From contig CAWBTX010000003.1 of the NCBI GenBank assembly GCA_963791905.1, positions 62,001-126,000 on the forward strand: a stretch of 64,000 bases of DNA. Reading direction: 5' to 3'. Shown here one piece after another: positions 50,752-59,578 of this stretch. Each line of letters begins with the position of its first letter. Within the stretch, counting starts at the first letter, position 1. The DNA is from Gaiellasilicea sp963791905. GTDB taxonomy: Bacteria; Actinomycetota; Thermoleophilia; Gaiellales; Gaiellaceae. Position numbers and translations under genes: made by a program. Under the pieces are notes generated by a model. That model saw only the letters and a list, made by a program, of their open reading frames with translations. It ran no database searches and was not told where the DNA came from.

Positions 50752-53300
50752 CCGGTGTCGCCCTGAAGGGCCTGCTCGGCCGCAAGGTCCGGACGACCCT
50801 CACGGCGATCGCGATCGTCCTCGGCGTCGCGATGGTCAGCGGGAGCTTCGTGCTCACCGACTCCGTCGAGCGGGCGTTCTCGAGCATCTTCTCGACCGCA
50901 TACGAGGAGACCGACGCCGTCGTCAGCGGCCAGAAGCTCCTCGACTGGTCGCAGAGCGGCCGCGCGGTCGTCCCGGAGGGCGTGCTCGCCGACGTGCGCG
51001 AGCTTCCCGAGGTCGGCTACGCGACCGGCACGATCCTCGACCTCACGGGCGACGCGAACCAGGCGAAGATCCTGGACAAGCAGGGCGAGGCGATCACGGG
51101 CGACAACCCGACGTTCGGCCTCGGCATGAACGCGGCGGACGAGAAGTTCAGCCCGTTCGAGCTCGTCGAGGGCGCATGGGCGTCGGGACCCGACGAGGTC
51201 GTGATCGACAAGTCGACGGCGTCCGGGCACGACTTCGCCGTCGGCGACACGGTCCGCGTCGGCGCCAACGGCCCGACTCGCTCGTTCACGCTGACCGGGA
51301 TCGCCAAGGTCGGCGGCGTCGACTCCATCGGCGGCGCCACGCTCGCGATCTGGGACGTCGAGACCGCGCAGAAGATGCTCGGCAAGGACGGTTACGACGT
51401 CGTCGCCGTGCAGGCCGCGACAGGCGTGACGGAGCGGGAGCTCGTCCGCGCCATCGCCCCCGAGCTGCCCGACACCGCCCTCGTGCAGACGGGCGAGCAG
51501 CAGGCCGAGGAGGACGCGGAAGGCGTCGCGGAGTTCGTCAAGTTCATCCGCTACTTCCTGCTCGCGTTCGGCGGCATCGCCCTCTTCGTCGGCGCCTTCG
51601 TGATCTTCAACACACTCTCGATCACGATCGCGCAGCGGACGCGTGAGCTCGCGACCCTTCGCACGCTCGGCGCCTCGCGCCGTCAGGTACTGCGGTCGGT
51701 GGTCGTCGAGGGCCTGGTCATCGGCTTTGTCGCATCCGCCGTCGGCGTCGCGCTCGGGATCCTGCTGGCCAAGGGCCTGTCGGCGCTGTTCGCCGCGCTC
51801 AATCTCGATCTCCCCCAGTCCGGGACGATCGTGCAGCCACGGACCGTGATCGTCTCGCTCCTCGTCGGCACCCTGGTGACGCTCTTCGCCAGCATCTGGC
51901 CGGCCGTCCGCGCCACCCGCATCCCGCCGATCTCGGCGGTCCGTGAGGGCGGCGCGGTCGTGAAGCGGCTGTCCCGGCGGACGCTCGTCGCGGCGCTCCT
52001 CGTGTCTGGCCTCTCTGCGGCGGCTCTCGTCTACGGGCTGCTCGGCGAGGGCGTGAGCGGCGGCATGCGGGCGCTCGGGATCGGCCTCGGCGCACTGGGG
52101 CTCTTCGTCGGGATCGCGTTGCTCGCTCCGCGGCTCGTGCGTCCGCTCGCCGCGTTCGTCGGCGCACCGTCGGAGCGCCTCGGCGGCGCAGCCGGCCGGC
52201 TCGCGCGCGAGAACGCCGTGCGGAACCCGTCGCGCACGGCGGCAACCGCGGCCGCGCTGATGATCGGGCTGACGCTCGTCACGTTCGTCGCCACCTTCGG
52301 CCGCGGCCTCCTGGCCTCGGACGAGAAGGCGATCCGCGACCAGCTGACGACCTCGCACGTCGTGACCTCGCAGAACGGCTGGACGAACATGCCGGTCGCG
52401 GCCTCCGAGGCGCTCGTCGACAGCGACGACGTCTCGCTCGTCTCGGCGGTCCGGTACGACCGCGCGAAGCTCCAGGTCGGCCGCGAAGTCGACGTGAACG
52501 GCGTCGATCCGGCGACGATCGCGGACGGTTACCGCTTCGAGTGGAAGCAGGGCTCGGACGCAGTGCTCGCGGGCCTCGGTGCCAAGGGTGCGGTCATCCG
52601 CAACGACCTCGCCGAGGACGAGGGTCTCGGGATCGGCGACACGGTGCGATACCTGACGCCGTCCGGCAAGCAGGTCGAGGTCGTCGTCCGCGGCGTCTAC
52701 GAGCCGTCGGAGTTCGACCCGCTGCTCGGCCACGTGATCGTGAGCCACGCGGCGTTCGACGCGGCGTTCCCGCGGCCGGGCGACATCCTCGCGTTCGTCG
52801 ACGCGCCGTCGTCGGACGGGCTGACCTCGGCGCTCGCAGCATTCCCGGACGCAAAGGTGCAGACGCAGGACGAGTTCGTCGAGGCGCGCTCCGCCTGGCT
52901 GAGCGACGTCATGAACCTGTTCTACGTGCTGCTCGCGCTGTCGGTGATCGTGTCGCTCTTCGGGATGGTGAACACGCTCGTGCTCGCCGTCTTCGAGCGC
53001 ACCCGCGAGGTGGGCATGCTGCGCGCCGTCGGGATGACGCGCCGCCAGACGCGCCGCATGATCCGCGCCGAGAGCGTCATCACCGCGCTCATCGGCGCCG
53101 CGCTCGGCATCCCGCTCGGGATCGGCCTCGCGGCGCTGGTGACCCAGTCGCTCGCGGAGTTCGGGGCCACGTTCTCGCTGCCGGTCGGGACGATCGTCGT
53201 CTTCACGATCGTGGCGGTGCTGGCCGGGATCGTCGCGGCGATCATGCCGGCGCGGCGTGCCTCGCGGCTCAACGTCCTGAACGCGTTGCAGTACGAGTAA
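50748..53300 (+). CDS. FtsX/MacB-type ABC permease (large, 850 aa)
   Basis: Two MacB-like halves: an N-terminal anchor (TTLTAIAIVLGVAMVSGSFVLTD) and a periplasmic-type domain (residues ~45-250), then FtsX helices (VGAFVIFNTLSITIAQRTRELATLRTLGASRRQ, EGLVIGFVASAVGVALGILLAKG). The second unit repeats the pattern (second anchor near LAFVDA... with FYVLLALSVIVSLFGMVNTLVLAVFERTREVGMLRAVGMTRRQTRRM). The extra helix cluster makes eight to ten helices, as in BceB/DUF214-type permeases. It should export or extract hydrophobic molecules, e.g. lantibiotics or lipids. It is followed by two tandem hairpin repeats. Confidence 0.9.
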   Translation: MTGVALKGLLGRKVRTTLTAIAIVLGVAMVSGSFVLTDSVERAFSSIFSTAYEETDAVVSGQKLLDWSQSGRAVVPEGVLADVRELPEVGYATGTILDLTGDANQAKILDKQGEAITGDNPTFGLGMNAADEKFSPFELVEGAWASGPDEVVIDKSTASGHDFAVGDTVRVGANGPTRSFTLTGIAKVGGVDSIGGATLAIWDVETAQKMLGKDGYDVVAVQAATGVTERELVRAIAPELPDTALVQTGEQQAEEDAEGVAEFVKFIRYFLLAFGGIALFVGAFVIFNTLSITIAQRTRELATLRTLGASRRQVLRSVVVEGLVIGFVASAVGVALGILLAKGLSALFAALNLDLPQSGTIVQPRTVIVSLLVGTLVTLFASIWPAVRATRIPPISAVREGGAVVKRLSRRTLVAALLVSGLSAAALVYGLLGEGVSGGMRALGIGLGALGLFVGIALLAPRLVRPLAAFVGAPSERLGGAAGRLARENAVRNPSRTAATAAALMIGLTLVTFVATFGRGLLASDEKAIRDQLTTSHVVTSQNGWTNMPVAASEALVDSDDVSLVSAVRYDRAKLQVGREVDVNGVDPATIADGYRFEWKQGSDAVLAGLGAKGAVIRNDLAEDEGLGIGDTVRYLTPSGKQVEVVVRGVYEPSEFDPLLGHVIVSHAAFDAAFPRPGDILAFVDAPSSDGLTSALAAFPDAKVQTQDEFVEARSAWLSDVMNLFYVLLALSVIVSLFGMVNTLVLAVFERTREVGMLRAVGMTRRQTRRMIRAESVITALIGAALGIPLGIGLAALVTQSLAEFGATFSLPVGTIVVFTIVAVLAGIVAAIMPARRASRLNVLNALQYE

Positions 53301-53361
53301 CTCACGTTTGGGGGCCTGAGGAGCGGGCGCTGCGGCGGCCGCCCGCCCTCAGGGTTTATCG

Positions 53362-53496
53362 GCAGCGGGCCGGATCCTTCGGATCCGGCTACGGCATCCG
53401 CTGGCGCGGATGCCTTCCGCGCGGGCCTTTTTGCAGCGGGGCCGGATCCTTCGGATCCGGCTACGGCATCCGCTGGCGCGGATGCCTTCCGCGCGG
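53362..53496. repeat. Two tandem 63-64 bp repeats, each with two hairpins
   Basis: Unit 1 (53362-53424) and unit 2 (53433-53496) are nearly identical and start GCAGCGGG. Each has CCGGATCC/GGATCCGG (3-base loop) and GGCATCCGC/GCGGATGCC (4-base loop), then CCGCGCGG. GCCTTTTT follows unit 1, so the pair may terminate transcription in the rightward operon and separate it from PPK2. Confidence 0.85.
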
Positions 53497-53561
53497 AGAT
53501 CCCTGAAGCTGTGCAGTTCAAGCCGCGGTCGGTCGTCCGCGCTTGGGCCTGGACTCGTGGG

Positions 53562-54416
53562 TCAGGTTGCTAGCAGGCGCTTTCGTTCGGCCTCGACGTC
53601 GAAGTCGCCCGGCGGCCACTGTGGGTTCAGCTGCTCGAGGTGCTCGAGCAGCAGGTGGTAGACGGCCCAGCGCGAGTACCACTTGCGGTCGGCGGGCACG
53701 ACGTACCAGGGCGCGGTGTCCTTCGAGCAGCGCGTGAGCGCCTCGGCGTAGGCCTCCTGGTAGTCGTCCCAGTACGCGCGCTCGTCCACATCGCCCGGGT
53801 TGTACTTCCAGTGCTTGTCGGGCCGGTCGAGGCGCTCCAGCAGTCGTTGCTTCTGCTCGTCGCGCGAGATGTGCAGCATGACCTTGATGATCGTCGTGCC
53901 CTTCGCGGCGACCTTCCGCTCGAAGCGGTTGATCGTCGCGTAGCGCCGCTTCCACACCTCCGGCGGCACGAGGCCGTGCACGCGGACGATCAGCACGTCC
54001 TCGTAGTGCGAGCGGTCGAACACGCCGATCTGGCCGGGGCGCGGGAGCGCGCGCCTGATGCGCCACAGGAAGGAGTGCGCCAACTCCTCCGCAGTGGGCC
54101 GCTTGAACGCGGTCACGTCGATCCCCTGCGGGTCGACGGCGCCGACGACGTGGCGCATGATCCCGCCCTTGCCGGAGGTGTCCATGCCCTGGATGACGAG
54201 AAGCAGTGCTCGCTGGCCGCCGCCGCGCGCCTCCGCGTACAACCGCTCCTGCAGCTCGGAGAGCCGGTCGGCACCGTGCGCCAGCTCCTTCGCGGCCGCC
54301 GACTTGCCGCCCTTGAAGCCCGGCGTCGACGCCGGGTCGACCGCGGCGAGGTCGAAACCGTCTCCGACACGGAGAATGTCACGCACCGTCGTGTCCGACT
54401 GCTTCTTCGGAGCCAT
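53562..54416 (-). CDS. Polyphosphate kinase 2 family protein
   Basis: 284 aa, typical for PPK2 domains. Walker A GMDTSGKGG at residues 77-85 and the second motif FDRSHYEDVLIVRVHGLVP are both present, with the lid basic segment IKVMLHISRDEQKQRLLERLDRPDKHWK. The enzyme moves phosphate between polyphosphate and nucleotides (AMP, ADP or GDP), helping energy storage and stress survival. The subclass cannot be fixed by eye, although single-domain length suggests class I or III. It is on the minus strand and its start faces away from the macB operon. Confidence 0.93.
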   Translation of the reverse strand: MAPKKQSDTTVRDILRVGDGFDLAAVDPASTPGFKGGKSAAAKELAHGADRLSELQERLYAEARGGGQRALLLVIQGMDTSGKGGIMRHVVGAVDPQGIDVTAFKRPTAEELAHSFLWRIRRALPRPGQIGVFDRSHYEDVLIVRVHGLVPPEVWKRRYATINRFERKVAAKGTTIIKVMLHISRDEQKQRLLERLDRPDKHWKYNPGDVDERAYWDDYQEAYAEALTRCSKDTAPWYVVPADRKWYSRWAVYHLLLEHLEQLNPQWPPGDFDVEAERKRLLAT

Positions 54417-54614
54417 CCCGGTTTGATCCTAAGCGGCTCGTCCTCCAGCGCGACTGCACGTCATCCCTGAGGCGGACGGCGGGGCCGGGAAGATCCCCCG
54501 TGCGGCGCCCGTCAAGTCCTCAGCCGGGCCGACGACGCACGAGGGCCGGCTCTGCAGACTCCTTGAAGCAGATTCCGCTGCTCAACGAAGAGACACCAAC
54601 GAGAAAGGGACGAG

Positions 54615-55187
54615 ATGATCCGCAAGGGAGACGCAATCGAGAATCCTGTCACCGGCGAGCGCCTGCGCTTCCTGGAGACCTCGCAGGAGACGGGCGGCGA
54701 GTACGTCCTCGTCGAGTGCACGGTCCAGCCGAACGGGTTCGTCGCGTCCGCGCACATGCACCCGCACCAGACCGAGCGCTTCGAGATCGAGGAGGGAACA
54801 GTCGCGTTCAAGCTCGACGGCAAGGAGCTCGTTGCCGGCCCGGGTGAGACCGTCGTCGTGCCCCCCGGCTCGTCGCACAAGTTCTGGAACGCCGGCGAGA
54901 CCGAGGCGAAGTTCGTCTGCGAGGTGCGGCCCGCGCTGCAGTTCGAGCGGCTGCTCGAGACGATGTTCGCGCTGGCCAACGACGGCAAGACGAGCAAGAA
55001 GGGCATGCCCAACCCGCTCCGCCTCGCCGTGATCGCCAACGCGCACTTCGACGACGTGCGCCTGCCGTTCCCGCCCGCCTGGATGCAGAAGGCCGGGCTC
55101 ATGATGGGGGCCCCTATCGGCCGTCTGTGCGGCTACAAGCCGACGTACGACGCCAAGGGGAAGGAGCAGGTCGCACTCGCGATCTAG
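54615..55187 (+). CDS. Cupin domain protein A
   Basis: 190 aa from ATG 54615, preceded by AGAAAGGGACGAG as ribosome site. The first cupin box is HMHPHQTERFEIEEGTVAFKLDG (HxH...E) and the second GETVVVPPGSSHKFWNAGETEAKFVCEV with one histidine, so a metal site is likely. The C-terminal helix-rich ~70 residues (QFERLLETMFALAND) are not part of the barrel. Function is unknown; single-domain cupins act as isomerases, dioxygenases or binding proteins. A long hairpin follows and a second cupin gene lies behind it. Confidence 0.86.
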   Translation: MIRKGDAIENPVTGERLRFLETSQETGGEYVLVECTVQPNGFVASAHMHPHQTERFEIEEGTVAFKLDGKELVAGPGETVVVPPGSSHKFWNAGETEAKFVCEVRPALQFERLLETMFALANDGKTSKKGMPNPLRLAVIANAHFDDVRLPFPPAWMQKAGLMMGAPIGRLCGYKPTYDAKGKEQVALAI

Positions 55188-55199
55188 CTCCTTGATTGT

Positions 55200-55248
55200 C
55201 CGCGAGGGACATGGACTGGGGACAGACCCTGGGACATGTCCCTCGCGG
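55200..55248. repeat. Long hairpin with repeat copy 3, between the cupin genes
   Basis: A perfect 14 bp stem (CCGCGAGGGACATG at 55200-55213 and its complement at 55235-55248) encloses the shared 21 bp repeat core at 55218-55238, which starts GGGGACAGACCC. It begins 13 bases after the stop of cupin A. The same CCGCGAGGGAC arm reappears at 55790. Confidence 0.82.
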
Positions 55249-55288
55249 GCGTTTCTCTGACGACATCAACGAAGGAGACGCGATCGCG

Positions 55289-55774
55289 ATGGTCACACCC
55301 ACAGCGACTTCCGGCAGGGTTCTCCACCGCCCCGCAGCGACCGGGCGCGCCTACTGGGGCCCTGGCGACCACTACACCTTCCTCGTCACAGGCGAGGAGT
55401 CCGGCGGCGCCTACTTTGCGATGGAAGCCATCGTGCCGCCCGGCGGCGGCCCACCGCCGCACATCCATCGCCGCGAGGACGAGACCTTCTACCTCCTCGA
55501 GGGGCAGATCGAGTTCCGCCTCGGCGAGGAGACGATCACCGCCGGGCCCGGCGACTTCGTGAGCATTCCGCGCGGCACCGTGCACGCGTTCCACAACGCG
55601 GGCGCGGAGAGGGCGCGACTCGTGCTCACGTTCACCCCGGCCGGGATCGAGCGCTTCTTCGAGGAGACGCTGGAGCGGGCGCCGAACGTCGCGGAGGATG
55701 CGCCGGACAACGTCGACGAGGTGGCCGCGCGCTACGTCGAGGCGTCGGGTCGATACGGGCTCGAGTTCGTCTGA
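55289..55774 (+). CDS. Cupin domain protein B
   Basis: 161 aa from ATG 55289, with GAAGGAG upstream. A canonical bicupin-type single barrel: HIHRREDETFYLLEGQIEFRLGE (HxHx...E) and GDFVSIPRGTVHAFHNAG with the third histidine. N- and C-terminal extensions are short. It resembles quercetin-dioxygenase-like or RmlC-like small cupins, substrate not readable. The gene is flanked on both sides by hairpins with the same 11-base arms, an unusual arrangement (55200 and 55790). Confidence 0.87.
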   Translation: MVTPTATSGRVLHRPAATGRAYWGPGDHYTFLVTGEESGGAYFAMEAIVPPGGGPPPHIHRREDETFYLLEGQIEFRLGEETITAGPGDFVSIPRGTVHAFHNAGAERARLVLTFTPAGIERFFEETLERAPNVAEDAPDNVDEVAARYVEASGRYGLEFV

Positions 55775-55789
55775 ACGCCAATCGATCTT

Positions 55790-55838
55790 CCGCGAGGGAC
55801 CTGGCCGAGGCTCTAAGCATCGGCCACGTCCCTCGCGG
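55790..55838. repeat. Long hairpin after cupin gene B, same arms as at 55200
   Basis: CCGCGAGGGAC at 55790-55800 pairs with GTCCCTCGCGG at 55828-55838; after one mismatch a second 7 bp stem (TGGCCGA with TCGGCCA) continues. It sits between the convergent stops of cupin B and hxlR, so it can work as a two-way terminator. Confidence 0.8.
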
Positions 55839-55843
55839 GCGTT

Positions 55844-56155
55844 CTAGCGCGACGCGACCAGCACGACGGCGTCGATCACGACCTGCAGGCGGCGCCCCTC
55901 TTCGGTCAGGCGGTACTCGACCCGCGGCGGACGCGAGTCGATCACGCGGCGCTCGAGGACTCCCGCCGCCTCCAGCTCGACGAGCCGCTGCGCGAGCGTG
56001 CGCGGCGGGATCTCACCGACCGCCTGCTTGAGCTCGTTGAAGCGCACGGCACCAGCCGAGGACGCCCACAGGATCGACAGCGTCCAGCGGCGCTCGAGGA
56101 GGCCCGCCGTGCGGCGGACCTCCTCGGGAACGGGTCTGCAGTCCCTACACCGCAT
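55844..56155 (-). CDS. HxlR-family transcriptional regulator
   Basis: 103 aa. The family form is complete: cysteines CRDC in MRCRDCRPVPEEV, the start of the winged helix LLERRWTLSILWASSAGAVRFNELKQAVGEIPPRTLAQRLVELEAAGVLERRV and wing VEYRLTEEGRRL. HxlR proteins often sense aldehydes or redox state through a cysteine near the N-terminus, here in CxxC spacing. ATG 56155 overlaps the lon stop by 11 bases, so it is probably co-expressed with Lon; whether it controls lon is unknown. Confidence 0.9.
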   Translation of the reverse strand: MRCRDCRPVPEEVRRTAGLLERRWTLSILWASSAGAVRFNELKQAVGEIPPRTLAQRLVELEAAGVLERRVIDSRPPRVEYRLTEEGRRLQVVIDAVVLVASR

Positions 56156-58424
56156 GGAGTTGCGGTGCCGGCTCGAGCGCCAGCTCGAGCACCTCGTCGA
56201 GCGACATGACCGGGTGGAACGTCAGCTCCTCGCGGACGTGCTCGGGCACGTCGTCGAGGTCCTGGCGGTTCCGCTCCGGCAGGATCACCTCGGTCAGGCC
56301 GGCGGCGTGCGCGGCCAGGACCTTCTGCTTCAGGCCGCCGATCGGGAGGACGCGGCCCTGCAGCGTCACCTCGCCGGTCATGCCGACCGTGTGCTTGACC
56401 GGCCGGCCCGAGAGCAGCGAGGCGAGCGCGGTCGCCATCGTGATGCCGGCGCTCGGGCCGTCCTTCGGGATTGCCCCCGCCGGCACGTGCAGGTGGAACG
56501 ACCGCTCGAACGCGTCCTCGTCGACGCCCAGCCCGTCGGCCCGCGAGCGCAGCGTGGAGAGCGCGATCTGCGCGGACTCCTTCATCACGTCGCCCAGCTG
56601 GCCGGTCAGGACGAGCTTCTCCGCGCCCTTCGCGGCCGTGGCCTCGACGAACAAGACGTCGCCGCCGGTGCCGGTCACCGCGAGCCCGGTGGCAACACCG
56701 GGCACGGCCGTCCGCTCGGCCGCCTCGCGGAAGAACCGCTGCCGCCCGAGCGCGTCGCGCACCTCCTCGAGCCGGAGCTCGACGGGCGCCTCCACCGACT
56801 CGGATGCGATCCGCGTCGCCGTCTTGCGGAGTAGCTTCCCGAGCTCGCGCTCGAGCTGCCGCACCCCGGCCTCGCGGGTGTAGTCCGAGATCACGGTCTC
56901 GAGCACAACGTCCGAGGTCGAGACCTCGTCCTCGCGGAGACCGTTGCGCTCACGCTGCCGCGGCCATAGGTAGCCGCGCGCGATCGCGACCTTCTCGTCG
57001 ACCGTGTAGCCGTCGAAGCGGATGACCTCCATCCGGTCGAGCAGCGGTCCCGGGATCGTGTCGGCGATGTTGGCCGTGGCGATGAAGACCACCTCGGACA
57101 GGTCGAGCTCGACGTCGAGGTAGTGATCGCGGAACGAGTGGTTCTGGGCCGGATCGAGCACCTCGAGCAGCGCAGCCGACGGGTCGCCGCGCCAGTCGGC
57201 GCCGACCTTGTCGACCTCGTCGAGCAGGATCACCGGGTTCATCGTCCCTGCATCTCTCAAGGCCCGCACCAACCTGCCCGGGAGGGCCCCGATGTAGGTG
57301 CGCCGGTGCCCGCGGATCTCGGCCTCGTCGCGGATGCCGCCGAGCGACATGCGCACGAACTCGCGGCCGAGCGCCCGCGCGATCGACTCGCCGATCGACG
57401 TCTTGCCGGTGCCGGGCGGGCCGACAAGCGTCAGGATCGCTCCGGACTTCTTGTCCGGCTCGATGCCGCGCTCCTCGCGCAGCTTGCGCACCGCGATGTA
57501 CTCGACGATCCGCTCCTTGACGTCCTCGAGCCCGGCGTGGTCGGTGTCGAGCACCTCACGCGTGTGCGCGGGGTCGAGCCGCTCCTCCGAGCGCTTGCCC
57601 CACGGCACCGCGAGGAGCCAGTCGAGGTAGTTGCGGATCATCGACGACTCGGGCGCGTTGTCGCCCTGTCGCTCGAGCCGGCTGAGCTCGCGCTCGGCCT
57701 GCTCGCGGACGGCCTCGGGGAGGTCCGTCTCCTCGAGCTTGCGCCGGTACTCCTCGGTGACGGACGCGTCGTCCTCGCCGAGCTCCTTGCGGATCGACTC
57801 CATCTGGCGGCGCAGGATGTACTCGCGCTGCTGGCGCTGCGCGCCGCTCTCGACGTCCTCGCGGATGCGGCGGCGAACGTCCATCTCGGCGAGGCGCTCC
57901 TTCTGCAGCCTGATCGCGAGCTCGAGCCGGTCCTTCACGTCGATCGCCTCCAGCACCTCGACCTTCTGCTCGAAGGTGAAGTCGGGCGAGTAGCCGACCG
58001 TGTCGGCCAGCGCGCCGGGCTCGGTGATCGAGCGGACGAAGGCCGAGATACGGCCGTCGTCGCCGCGGAGCTCGAGGATCTCCTCGACGATCGCTCGGTA
58101 CTCACGCTCGAGCTCACGGGTGCGGCCGTCCGCCTCGTCGGAGTCGGGGCGCTCCTCGACCTCGACGCGCAGGCGGCCGCGCGCGTCCGACTCGGCGGCA
58201 CCGGCGATGCCGCGGTGGAGGCCGGTCAGCGCCACCGCGCGACCGCCGCCCGGCAGCCGGACGCGATCGGTGACCTCGGCGACGGTGCCGACCTTGGCGT
58301 AGTCGTTCTCGTGGCGCGGCACCACCAGGACGCGGTCCTCCGTTCCCACGTCCACGGTGAGCGTCACGTTCATGTTCGGAAAGACGACGATGTCTTCCAA
58401 TGGAACGAGCAACAGCTTGCTCAC
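56145..58424 (-). CDS. lon: Lon protease
   Basis: 759 aa from GTG 58424, with an AAGGAG ribosome site 6 bases away. N-terminal substrate domain LLLVPLEDIVVFPNMNVTLTVD, coiled helix EYILRRQMESIRKELGEDD, Walker A GPPGTGKTS at residue 335, VILLDEVDKVG, and the Ser-Lys dyad S658 in PKDGPSAGIT and K699 in GGLKQK. It unfolds and degrades damaged or regulatory proteins with ATP. The stop overlaps the hxlR gene. Upstream on the minus strand the T-run of TCCTTTTTGTACC is a possible promoter or regulatory element. The family length is about 770-820 aa, so this is normal. Confidence 0.96.
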   Translation of the reverse strand: MSKLLLVPLEDIVVFPNMNVTLTVDVGTEDRVLVVPRHENDYAKVGTVAEVTDRVRLPGGGRAVALTGLHRGIAGAAESDARGRLRVEVEERPDSDEADGRTRELEREYRAIVEEILELRGDDGRISAFVRSITEPGALADTVGYSPDFTFEQKVEVLEAIDVKDRLELAIRLQKERLAEMDVRRRIREDVESGAQRQQREYILRRQMESIRKELGEDDASVTEEYRRKLEETDLPEAVREQAERELSRLERQGDNAPESSMIRNYLDWLLAVPWGKRSEERLDPAHTREVLDTDHAGLEDVKERIVEYIAVRKLREERGIEPDKKSGAILTLVGPPGTGKTSIGESIARALGREFVRMSLGGIRDEAEIRGHRRTYIGALPGRLVRALRDAGTMNPVILLDEVDKVGADWRGDPSAALLEVLDPAQNHSFRDHYLDVELDLSEVVFIATANIADTIPGPLLDRMEVIRFDGYTVDEKVAIARGYLWPRQRERNGLREDEVSTSDVVLETVISDYTREAGVRQLERELGKLLRKTATRIASESVEAPVELRLEEVRDALGRQRFFREAAERTAVPGVATGLAVTGTGGDVLFVEATAAKGAEKLVLTGQLGDVMKESAQIALSTLRSRADGLGVDEDAFERSFHLHVPAGAIPKDGPSAGITMATALASLLSGRPVKHTVGMTGEVTLQGRVLPIGGLKQKVLAAHAAGLTEVILPERNRQDLDDVPEHVREELTFHPVMSLDEVLELALEPAPQLHAV

Positions 58425-58460
58425 TGCATTCTCCTTCAGTTGGTACAAAAAGGATAGCGG

Positions 58461-59543
58461 CTACCCGAAGTGCTGGAGCGCCGCGAGCGACACTCGCCCA
58501 GCGAGCTCGTCTGCGCCCGCTGTCTGCCACGTCATCACCGTCGCGACGTACGCACCGCCCGGGAAGGCGACGATGCCGTTGTCGTGACGTGCGGTGGCCA
58601 GCCAGCCAGACTTGTGCATCAGGACCGCGCCCGGGTCGAGGAAGCGGTCGAGCTTCCCGCGATCCGTCGCTTGTGCAAGCAGCCACAAGAGGTAGCGCGC
58701 CTCGGACGCCGTGACGCCGAGACGAAGGAGAGGCCCCTTGGCGGCGGCAGCGAGATAGACGGTGCGCGCGAGCCGCGCGAGGTCCCAGGCAGTCGTGTAC
58801 TTGCCGACGCCGAAATCGGGCTGGCTCTCGACCCGGATCGGAATCGGAACGGCGGCGGAGGACGGCCGGCGCGTCTCGTAGCCGCCGTACATCTCGGAGT
58901 CGGTCAGGCCGAGCGCGCGCATCGTCTCGTTCACCCGGTGCGAGCCCGCCGACGTCGACCCGCCGAGCCAGACCTCGAGCGCATTCGCGGCCTCGTTGTC
59001 GGAATGGACGACCATCTTCGCGAGCAGGCGCGCGACGTCCGAGCCGTCCGCGGGCTTGCCGTCGAGGCCCCGCAGCACGGCGACCGCGATCGCGAGCTTC
59101 AGCGTCGAGGCCGCCGGGAATCGCGCCCTGGCGTTCCAGGCCGCGCCACGGCCCGTTCGGAGATCCTCGACGTAGATCCCGGTGGTGGCGCCGTATTGCC
59201 GCACCAGCGAGTCAATGCGTCGCGCAAGGGCTCTCTCCAGCCTGGGCGAACGCGGGCGGGGCAGCGCCGCATGCGGCAGGCCGCGCACGGACTCGACCAC
59301 CGCGGTCGCACGGCGGTTCGTCGCGTCGACCGCGGTGACGCTGACGGCAACGACGCCGTCGATCGGCACTGTCAGTGAGAAGGCCCGCCGCCGCAGCGGC
59401 ACGTCGGCGACAACGTGGCCGCGGACGCGCACGATCAGCCGGCGCGTGCCCTGGGGGACAGTCCCCGAGACACGTCCGAACGAGACCTCGCGCGGCGCCG
59501 GCGCCACGATCGTCGGCGGCGGCAGGGGCGGCGCGTCGATCAC
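58461..59543 (-). CDS. Class A beta-lactamase-like serine hydrolase
   Basis: 360 aa from GTG 59543. N-terminal ~120 residues are proline-rich linker and a beta-type segment (GRVSGTVPQGTRRLIVRVRGHVV), possibly an Ig-like domain. The penicillin-recognising core has SxxK in AASTLKLAIAVAVL, SDN in VVHSDNEAANALEVWLGG, and KSG in LMHKSGWLATARHDNGIV. The Glu166-type general base of true beta-lactamases cannot be located, so a carboxypeptidase or esterase is as likely. No clear signal peptide is present in this start. A copy of the 21 bp repeat lies inside the coding region at 59454. Confidence 0.82.
   Translation of the reverse strand: MIDAPPLPPPTIVAPAPREVSFGRVSGTVPQGTRRLIVRVRGHVVADVPLRRRAFSLTVPIDGVVAVSVTAVDATNRRATAVVESVRGLPHAALPRPRSPRLERALARRIDSLVRQYGATTGIYVEDLRTGRGAAWNARARFPAASTLKLAIAVAVLRGLDGKPADGSDVARLLAKMVVHSDNEAANALEVWLGGSTSAGSHRVNETMRALGLTDSEMYGGYETRRPSSAAVPIPIRVESQPDFGVGKYTTAWDLARLARTVYLAAAAKGPLLRLGVTASEARYLLWLLAQATDRGKLDRFLDPGAVLMHKSGWLATARHDNGIVAFPGGAYVATVMTWQTAGADELAGRVSLAALQHFG
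59454..59474. repeat. Palindromic 21 bp repeat, copy 4, inside a coding region
   Basis: GGGGACAGTCCC followed by CGAGACACG matches the shared core. It encodes the SGTVPQGT stretch of the serine hydrolase on the minus strand. It is the only one of the four copies inside a gene. Confidence 0.65.
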
Positions 59544-59578
59544 GGCTTCATCTTGCTCCTCGCGTAGGTTGACGGGCA

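Noticed and set aside
50064..52748. 894-codon minus-strand open frame opposite the ABC exporter genes
   Set aside because: Shadow of the ATPase and permease; no ribosome site, no domain.
53362..53496. Possible small CRISPR-like array (two repeats)
   Set aside because: Units are 63-64 bp with internal hairpins and an 8-base spacer, with no cas gene; a tandem intergenic repeat fits better.
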